From: Gordionus sp. m RMFG-2023
Taxonomy: Eukaryota; Nematomorpha; Gordioida; Chordodea; Parachordodidae
Assembly: GCF_954871325.1 (NCBI RefSeq)
Contig: NC_088777.1
Location: 49,887,366-49,951,365, forward strand
DNA length: 64,000 nucleotides
Direction of reading: 5' to 3'
Within the stretch, counting starts at the first letter, position 1, and every line of letters begins with the position of its first letter. Both the position numbers and the translations under genes were made by a program. Positions 56,455 to 64,000 of the stretch are shown piece by piece. The notes beneath the pieces were generated by a model that made no database searches, was not told the origin of the DNA, and saw only the letters and a program-made list of their open reading frames with translations.

Positions 56455-57789
56455 TTAAAACTTCAAGTACTTTTTTAGAATATCATAAAATAGAGTTTTT
56501 ATAGTGGGATCTAAAAATAGAGTTATATAAACACTCAACGCGTTATTCCCATATTTGCTTAAATAGGCCAAGTTTTGAAACCATAATTCAGACTTATTTG
56601 AGAAGGTATCCGACCATGGTTTGTAGATAAACATATAAAGCGTCATAGGGATAGTGCTAAATATATAATGCATATTTAAGGCTGCCATCAAAATTGTTAT
56701 CTGAAATTCTCTCCTTTTCATAACTGGTGAAGCTTTTTGGGTCTGTAAGTTTGCCATGCTATCCATGTTATGATTGTGAATTCTACGATGACGGTTCGTT
56801 ATTTTATTAAACCATTTGTTTAAAGAGTTTAGTCTTTCATTCATAGCAACCTTATTGCCTCCTTTCAAATTTATCCTATTACGGGAAATTTTATAACATT
56901 TCTTAATTATAAAAATGTTAGCCATTGATGATATCGTAAATGGGATGAAGGACATGATAAAAGTAATCCACCTTCTATAAGTTTGAAACCAAGGGGTATT
57001 GGGATTAACTGAATGGGTATATTTAATAATCATGAATTTCTTATTTAGGCAATGTATCGAATTATTCTTCACACTCCTATATTTTGCATCAGTTAAATTA
57101 AAATCTATACTTTCAGGATGTATGCTTTTGATGAACACCTGATTACATAGTATCGGAGTTGTTTCATTTTCTTCAACCTTGACTGCAATATATCCCCATC
57201 CGTAAGGAATAGTGGCTGAGAAACTTACGACAAAACCTAGGACCATTAAATATTTTATGAAAGAGTTGGACATTACCGTTCTATAAGAAAAAGGAAATTC
57301 AAGTGCCCATAGGCGGTCCAAGGATATAAAAACCCTCAATATATAGCTAAAATTAGTAAAGGCGTCCATGAAAGGAAACCCAATTTTTAATGAATATGAC
57401 ATAAAGTGGTATGATCTGCGACAAGTATTATAACATACCAAATAAATGACGGGTAATGTGATAGAGTTGACACAGGACAAGAAATCGTTGATAGCTAGAG
57501 TTTTTATATATAAATGTATATTTCGTTTAGGTTTCATTGTAGAAGATCTACTGGATATCACCTGTCTCGAAGAAGCTAATATATTATTTTTATTTGTAAT
57601 ATTTGAAACGATTAATTTACTAGGGATGCTTGGTAGAACCGATGATTCCCCATTGCTAATTTTTCGATTTTTAAATAAACACCAAAAGTACACAAAATTT
57701 CCTATTAAACCTAAACCTATTTGTGTTGACATTAATATACCATACGTGATGTTTATAGAGTAGTATATGTAGGAATAATCTACGGCCAT
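56455..57789 (-). CDS. Orphan rhodopsin-class GPCR, copy A (intronless, 444 residues)
   Basis: Seven-transmembrane receptor at the plasma membrane; the ligand is unknown. Visible landmarks: a 15-residue N-terminus with sequon NIT, TM1 with GN at 30-31, TM2 LAIND (Asp102), TM3 ending in DRL (158-160) followed by WALEFPFSYR, and a Cys in loop 2 (215). TM5 includes FIMSFIPFTI, TM6 is EFQITILMAALNMHYIFSTI (361-380), and TM7 ends DPTIKTLFY (from 427) where NPxxY is usual. The first intracellular loop is expanded to about 50 residues and loop 2 is long with sequons. There is no intron. The ATG at 57789 is the only sensible start. It resembles peptide-receptor-type class A GPCRs, but I cannot place it in a named subfamily. 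A close paralogue starts at 64000 on the same strand. Confidence 0.92.
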   Translation of the reverse strand: MAVDYSYIYYSINITYGILMSTQIGLGLIGNFVYFWCLFKNRKISNGESSVLPSIPSKLIVSNITNKNNILASSRQVISSRSSTMKPKRNIHLYIKTLAINDFLSCVNSITLPVIYLVCYNTCRRSYHFMSYSLKIGFPFMDAFTNFSYILRVFISLDRLWALEFPFSYRTVMSNSFIKYLMVLGFVVSFSATIPYGWGYIAVKVEENETTPILCNQVFIKSIHPESIDFNLTDAKYRSVKNNSIHCLNKKFMIIKYTHSVNPNTPWFQTYRRWITFIMSFIPFTISSMANIFIIKKCYKISRNRINLKGGNKVAMNERLNSLNKWFNKITNRHRRIHNHNMDSMANLQTQKASPVMKRREFQITILMAALNMHYIFSTIPMTLYMFIYKPWSDTFSNKSELWFQNLAYLSKYGNNALSVYITLFLDPTIKTLFYDILKKYLKF

Positions 57790-58440
57790 ATTTTTAATAA
57801 AAAATACTTTTATATGGCACTGGCAAAATAAAAAAAGGATTTCCCCAACTTTATCACCAACTTGAAAGATATGGCCTTGGCTCAGAGCGGCAGAAAATAA
57901 ATTAGTTTCTTTCTAAATAACTATAAAAAAAATATTTTTAAATTTGATAAATAAATCTTACAATATTAAAAGAATTCAATAATGAATATAAATTTTAACT
58001 TAAAAAAAACGGGGGGGAAGATAAAAATAGTCGATTATGTTTTATAGCAAAATATTAAGAATTAACTTTTGGTATATTATGATTTAATTTTTTTTTTTTA
58101 AAAAAATCCCATTTAAGTTGATTAAAATGTAATTTTCGGATTTTAATTGTTTGATTTATTTACGAAATTGATTCTATTCTTCTTTTTTTTTCAAGGCCGG
58201 TCCGGTGAAATTTAGAAGAAAAAATATCTTACAAAAAAAATTATTAATATTTAATTTTTTGCAGAGCACATTAAAATTAATTTTTTAAATTATATTAACA
58301 CGAAAAAAAAAATCTAATCTAACGCGTGTGTGCGTAGGTATCGCTGAATTTTAGGGGATTCAATGTTATCGAATCGCTCGCATGCGCATTACGGTTAGGG
58401 TAACTAACGATAGTCTCAATATTTTAAAATGATATACCAT
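57790..58440 (-). promoter_or_regulatory. Upstream region of GPCR copy A, duplicated at 60057-60980
   Basis: Collinear blocks shared with the second region: ATACTTTTATATGGCA, TTTTTTTCAAGGCCGGTCCGG versus TTTTTTCTAGGCCGATAAAAG, GCGTAGGTATCGCTGAATTTT versus ACGTAGGTAACTAAACTTTT, GCGCATTACGG versus GCGCATTAGCA, and AACGATAGTCTCAATATTTT versus AACGATAGTCTAAATATTTT. Conservation in otherwise diverged DNA may mark promoter or 5' UTR elements, or simply duplication age. A transcription start was not identified. Confidence 0.55.
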
Positions 58441-60001
58441 TTTCATAGGATTGGAAAATATATTCCATAAGCTTATCTTGAATATAATCTTATAATATTA
58501 TACTACATATTTATTATCACAACCATTTCTATAATCCCACTTTAAAACAAATGGGGCTACAAATTAGCGGCTACAAAGTGTGGCGCCGCCCGCTTAGGCC
58601 CGTTGAGTATTTTAGCAAAAATTGTGCGGTCCGACCCGTTATTATGTTTTAAAAAAAATTGCTCGGCCCGAGCCCATATAAATTTATAAAAGATCAGACC
58701 CGACTAGCCCTATTAAAGCTTATAGTACACACCGCCCCACACCCGGCCTCTTAAATTTTTTCATACATTTTACGACGACCACATTTTTGATATCTATATC
58801 TAAGTTTATTTTTTCCCAATGATAGTTAAGGTTCTACTTATATCTCTCCTTTATGGCTATCCATTTTTGCAACAATCCTTTTATTTATCAATTGTATTTG
58901 TGTCTGTTTTGTGCATTTGTAATTGTATCATACCATATTATAAATAAAATATTCATTTTTTTTTTGTGAATTTCCTACACTGTTTATAGATTTAGTTCGG
59001 TCAAACACGCTCCCTAAGATACATAGGAAATAAACATAATGTAATTTATTTTTAGCTAGTATAATATACCAACATTTTAATTCACTAGCGAATCAGGGAT
59101 TTGCCTAGTTGGCCATACCTAATATTTTATGTATAAAGGAACCAACCCTAAATTTTTTATGCAAGAATTACCCAGCCCAACGGGCTGAGCTCCGAGCTGG
59201 GCTTTGCAGATATTTACTACAAACTTACAAACAGGCATAATTATATTTTATATTTGTATTTTTTTGTTTCAGCAGGGCCGTAGATAGGAATTTCCTGCTG
59301 GTCGGGCCCCAACTTCTTACATAGGGGAGCCAATATCTTTTTTGAAATAAAATCAATAGTTAGGCGCTCATAGAAATTTTTAGCGTATTTTTGCTGAACC
59401 CAAACCAGAACCATTTTCAAAAGGGGAGAGTTCAAGCGTTCTAGGTGCCAAAAAATATTAAAAATTTAAATTTCCATAAATTTCAAAATTTTTTGGTTTT
59501 TTTATACCTCTTATGGTAATTTCTTATTTTCAAATTATATCAGATTTTTTTTTTAAAAATGAAATTTTGAGATTTTTATAGTATTATAGGGTACAATAAT
59601 AATTTATTATTTAAATGATAGATTATTAATATGCCATATAATAGGAACTTGTCGCTTCTCTTGTTTTATATCAATTTAATAGAAAATTAAATATTTGGAA
59701 TTTTGAAGTAGGCGCAACGAAGGGTGGGGTATACCTTGCCCCACCCCCCATCACAAATTTGTCTGTTAAATATCATATAAAGCTAACAAAAACTTCCCCC
59801 ATGTACATCCCTAAATCCCCCCCCCCCCTCCTCCACTCTCTCCAAAAATAAGGAAGAATTTGAAATAAAAATTAGGCAAAAAGGGTAATAACTTTTTAAA
59901 ATAACGACTATAAAATTCAAATTGTTTATTTTAAAAAAAGTGAAAAACCTAAAATTATTTTTATGAAAAATCTAATATAACACACGGGACTAGGTGATAA
60001 T
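58441..60001. other. Intergenic between GPCR copy A and the relic copy
   Basis: Contains a GGCCCG-rich element remnant (about 58570-58750, with GGCCCGTTGAG and CGGCCCGAGCCC), another near 59160-59215 (CCCAGCCCAACGGGCTGAGC), and a less AT-rich patch at 59260-59460 whose minus-strand frame (59435-59241) has no recognised domain. No intact gene seen. Confidence 0.45.
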
Positions 60002-60056
60002 TGATATACCATATATTATGTTTATAGAGTAGAGTTTAGGAGAGATCTGCCGGCAT
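60002..60056 (-). pseudogene. Truncated relic of a third GPCR copy (first ~19 codons)
   Basis: On the minus strand this interval matches the start of copy A: a shared ATG, then CTACTCTATAAACAT and TATGGTATAT in the same positions, but small indels break the frame and a stop falls at codon seven. Beyond 60002 the match ends abruptly. The preceding 900 bp match the upstream region of copy A, so the relic is a duplicated gene that lost its body. Confidence 0.75.
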
Positions 60057-60980
60057 CAGTTTTTTTTAAAGTTTGCCAAAAGGTTTTTGATACTTTTATA
60101 TGGCATGGATATAAAACTATTTTATATCCCAACTATGCCGCCGACTAAAAAACCTTATCCCACTTACTGTTTTTAAAGAGTGTTTCAGAGGCAAAAACAA
60201 ATTATATTATATCTTATTTTTAGGAAATGACAATGATTCACGATTTGAAGGATTGATCAAATAATGATCATTTAAGATGCATATGAGAGAACGATGTTTG
60301 ATGTGTCAAAATTTATATCCTATCATCTAAAAGGTGCCCAAAAAATAGCGCTATAAAAATGTGGAATAGTTTCGTCAAATAACTATAATTTTTGATTAAA
60401 ATATAGAATTCATTAACAAATATATATTTTCAAACTTAAATAAGAGATGAAAAAAAAGATTATTGACTATAAAAGCAGAGTTAGGAAAAAAAAGTGAGTA
60501 ATTTATTTTAAATTTATGTTTTACAGCTATTATTAAGAATTTACCTTATAAAATGATTTTTTTCAATTTCTCAATTAAATAGATTAAAATTTTAGTATTG
60601 TTAAATTTAACAAATAAATGACTTTATTATATACAATAATATAAATAAAATTTAAATTGCTTGAATTTAATCGCACTTATAATGTTGATGATGATTATTA
60701 TTAAATTTCTTCATTTTTTTTTCTAGGCCGATAAAAGTCCAGAAATAAAAAAAAATCAAATTAATAACTTAATTTTCGCAGTGTGCTAAATAGTAAAAAT
60801 CAATTTGTCAAATTTAATTATCAGGAAGAAAAGTAAATTTAAGTGGCGTATACGTAGGTAACTAAACTTTTGGAATGCATTTTAATCCCATTTATAAATA
60901 AATGTATTGGATCAATTATCGCGCATTAGCATTATGTCGAAGGTAACGATAGTCTAAATATTTTTAAAAAGAATGGAATA
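60057..60980 (-). repeat. Duplicated upstream region of the relic GPCR copy
   Basis: Collinear with 57790-58440 with blocks spaced slightly wider because of insertions. The region runs up to the MITE boundary at 60993. Confidence 0.65.
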
Positions 60981-60992
60981 TACTATTTATCT

Positions 60993-61426
<434 letters not shown>

Positions 61427-63045
61427 AGAAATAAAAAAATGTTTTATTTAGTTTTTTTTATTATAAATATTTATTTGCAATTGCAAAACTATTAAAAATA
61501 ATGTATATATAATATGGCAATAATAAGAGATAATTTAAAAATTATATACCTTTATTATTAGGTCAGAGATTGGTTTACATTGATCCTTAATGGGATTGCA
61601 ACTGGATCTGCATGTTACAGGATGATATATTTTGCCTCAGATATCCTCCTGAGCCTAATTTTTTTGATCAAGCCTAGCCAGGGCCTACTGCCTAGACCAA
61701 ACGTGGCTCATATTTTATATAAAAAAATACTTAAACCCGGCCCAAGCTCATAATAAGTTTCAAATAGTTTTCCCAAGCTCGTCACAAGTCATATATAAAA
61801 ATTTAATTTATATCTTATTAAGATGTCTACGAGGGCCGGGTTAAACGCCCAAAATAAAATGTAGAATTTGGGAATTATTTTAAAAATAAACTAATTTAAT
61901 ATAATTTTTTTATTCTAAATCAACGATTGGAACTTAAATATTTTTTAAAAATATTTATAATACCCATATTTAAAATAAATTTTATTAAAGATTTAATTAT
62001 TTTTTTTTACAAAAAACTCCTGATATTTTGTCTGTTGGTGAAAAAATTTATATAGAAATTTGATATTTAAAATTAGAGAACGGTTTTCGGGCTTGAGTAC
62101 AAAATTTTAATGGCTGGGCCGATTTAAGTCTTAAAAATTAAGCAAAAATTAAAGTCGTTTTCCTTATAAATAAGTTATAATGGTAGGGCTGGAGAGCTCG
62201 TTTCAAATTATTATATGAGTCGGGATGGGTAAAGATGGGGCCTAGATAGCCTAAATATTTCTCTTTAATTGCTATCATATTTTGTTTTGCCCTGGATCGC
62301 AATATCATAAAAGTATAAGTTCGACTACCAATGGTATGTTTTTTTTGGGTCGCAAAAATTATAAGCTTTGTTATTATTCTCATCTCAATTGAAATTAATT
62401 TAAATTAAATTCGTTTATACGATTAATATAATTGAAAAAAAAAATCATATATTGTTTATGATATGACAAGTATAAATTTAAATTTTTGATAATTACGTAA
62501 GGTATAAAGATAATAATGTATTCAATTATTATAGTTTAAGTTTCAAAATTTGTATTACTAACTTTGAAAATTAATATACATTTAATTATAAATATTAATA
62601 CCATATTAATATAGAGCGATTCGAATAATGAGTTTTCATAGGGGTAGCCGCCAAGTACCACTTGGGAAATATGCCTATTTATTATATATTATAGACAATA
62701 CCCCACCCCCTTCCCAACTCTCATATCTCCACCTTTCCCACCATAGGTCACTATATACAAATAAATTAAAATTATAGATTAACAAAATATTTTTTTTCAA
62801 ATTAGAAGTATAATTCAAAATTTTCAAATATTTAATTTTTTTTAAAGTGAAAAACTGGAAAGACCCATCCAATAAAATTCATATGCAAGAAAACTCATTA
62901 AGTGGTGCTTTCACTCCCCTCTTTAGCTAAATCCTGTTTTCGGAGTTAAAAGTCAAATTATTATATAAAAGAACCAATTTATATTAATCACATAGAAATA
63001 AATACTATAGTTATAAATTAATACAGATACAAAGTTGTTTTATAT
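61427..63045. other. Intergenic before GPCR copy B
   Basis: A GGCC-type element remnant lies at about 61640-61845 (AAGCCTAGCCAGGGCC, AACCCGGCCCAAGCTC, AGGGCCGGGTTAAACG). A minus-strand frame at 62383-62138 includes YLGYLGPIFTHPDS; I see no splice or family support. The remainder is AT-rich. Confidence 0.45.
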
Positions 63046-64000
63046 TTATTTATTAAAGCAACAGTACTTTTTAAGAACATCGTAAAATATAGTTTTTATA
63101 GTGGGATCAAAAAAAAGAGTTATATACACACTCAGCGCATTATTACCATATTTGGTTAAATAGGCTATGTTTTGAAACCATAGTTCAGACCTATTGGAGA
63201 ACGTATCTGTCCATGGTTGGTATATAAACATATAAAGTATCATAGGAATAGTGCTGAATATATAATGCGTATTTAAGGCTGACATTAAAATCGTAATCTG
63301 AAATTCTCTCTTTTGCATAACTGGTAAAAAATTTTCCATATTTTCCGCGTTATGAATCCTATGTCTGAACACCATTTTATTAAGCCATTTGATTATGGGG
63401 TTTACTTTTGTATTTGCAACATCATTATTGCTTCTCCTCAAATTTCTTCTATTTTGGGAAATTTTATAACATTTCTTAATTATAAAAAAGTTACCTATTG
63501 ATGATATCGTAAATGGAATGAATGACATGATAAGAGTTATCCATTTTCTATAAGTCGGGAACCAATGGGATTTCGGGTTAACGGAATGGGTATATTTAAC
63601 AATAACTTTTTTCTTATCAAGACATGGTATTAAATGATTTTTTATACTCTCATTTTTAGTTTCAATTGAGTTAAGATCCAAACCTTCATACAAAATATTT
63701 TTGGTGCTCAGCTGATTACATAATATCCCCGCTGTTTCATTTTCTATATACTTGATTTGAATAAATCCCCAACTGTACGGAATAGTTACTAAAAAGCTGA
63801 AGATAAAACCTAGAACTAATGCATATTTGATAAAATAGTTGGACATTTTCCTTCTATAAGAGAAAGGAAATTCGAGCGCCCATAGACGGTCTAAGGATAT
63901 AAAAACCCTCAGTAGGTAGTTAAAATTAATAAAGCCGTCCATTAGAGGGAATCCAATTTTTAACGAATATAAAATAAAGAAGAATGATTTGTGACAATTG
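63046..64000 (-). CDS. Orphan rhodopsin-class GPCR, copy B, 5' truncated by the window edge
   Basis: Close paralogue of the receptor at 56455-57789 on the same strand. The frame is open to base 64000, and the residues before the internal Met at 63942 (KSFFFILYSLKIGFPL) align with TM3 of copy A, so the gene continues beyond the window. Shared landmarks are DRLWALEFPFSYR, a loop-2 Cys (ILCNQ), CYKISQNRRN in loop 3, EFQITILMSALNTHYIFSTI in TM6, and DPTIKTIFY after TM7. In the last 85 aligned residues about 72 are identical by hand count. Loop 3 is shorter than in copy A by roughly ten residues, and the C-terminus ends in CCFNK, a possible palmitoylation site. Intronless in the visible part. Confidence 0.92.
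   Translation of the reverse strand, partial: NCHKSFFFILYSLKIGFPLMDGFINFNYLLRVFISLDRLWALEFPFSYRRKMSNYFIKYALVLGFIFSFLVTIPYSWGFIQIKYIENETAGILCNQLSTKNILYEGLDLNSIETKNESIKNHLIPCLDKKKVIVKYTHSVNPKSHWFPTYRKWITLIMSFIPFTISSIGNFFIIKKCYKISQNRRNLRRSNNDVANTKVNPIIKWLNKMVFRHRIHNAENMENFLPVMQKREFQITILMSALNTHYIFSTIPMILYMFIYQPWTDTFSNRSELWFQNIAYLTKYGNNALSVYITLFFDPTIKTIFYDVLKKYCCFNK

Noticed and set aside
57446-57763. Plus-strand 105-codon frame antisense to GPCR copy A
   Set aside because: Shadow of the receptor coding strand.
62138-62383. Minus-strand 81-codon frame with GYLGPIFTHPDS
   Set aside because: I could not connect it to a known family or to splice sites; chance or transposon origin is more likely.

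Overview
The window is strongly AT-rich animal DNA with interrupted genes. Its protein genes point to an invertebrate, most likely a protostome: a myosuppressin/FMRFamide-type (DMSR-clade) neuropeptide receptor, a DNAJC25 orthologue, a TMEM120 orthologue, a secreted thyroglobulin type-1 protein, and a tandem family of divergent rhodopsin-class receptors. I cannot name the species. Introns fall into two classes, very short ones (about 40-60 bp) and very long ones (7 kb), and the long ones are full of mobile DNA.

Layout, left to right. Positions 1-9464 (+) hold the DMSR-like receptor: a 5'-partial exon, a 7 kb intron and a long terminal exon. Positions 9465-15095 are intergenic with small transposons. 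Positions 15096-27307 (-) hold a complete 11-exon DNAJC25 gene, reconstructed exon by exon with consistent splice phases; most exons are too short to show as long ORFs. Positions 27486-27999 (-) hold a small unrecognised gene ending about 180 bp upstream of the DNAJC25 start. Positions 28000-32380 show no gene. Positions 32385-34640 are a decayed LINE reverse-transcriptase fragment split by a 2,014-bp gene-less LTR element (TRIM) with a perfect CAAAG target duplication. Positions 34830-35799 contain two unassigned candidate exons. Positions 36898-39713 (-) hold a two-exon secreted protein with a C-terminal thyroglobulin type-1 domain. Positions 39915-50040 are transposon-rich: palindromic MITEs, a dead Tigger/pogo transposase, a dead LINE, and a foldback element made of ACGCGTCC-bearing tandem units. 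Positions 50998-52062 (-) hold an intronless TMEM120 gene and 52647-52973 (-) a small two-exon gene. Positions 56455-64000 (-) hold two intact or partial paralogous orphan GPCRs with a truncated third copy between them.

Mobile DNA dominates the rest. Several non-autonomous families have 8-bp target duplications typical of hAT elements: a roughly 200-bp hairpin MITE, a GGCCCGG-rich family and a 2.38-kb foldback element. A MULE-like foldback has a 9-10-bp duplication. A further palindromic family near 340 bp has four copies. The foldbacks and the TRIM each carry internal tandem repeats.

The genes do not form an obvious pathway. Receptors and the secreted protein are cell-signalling or extracellular products, while DNAJC25 and TMEM120 are membrane housekeeping proteins. 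The most notable points are the two internally satellite-bearing foldback elements, the compact TRIM with its variable LTR repeat, the receptor duplication with a relic copy and conserved upstream blocks, and the fully spliced genes that lie hidden among short ORFs. All statements come from reading the sequence by eye; no alignment or database search was run.
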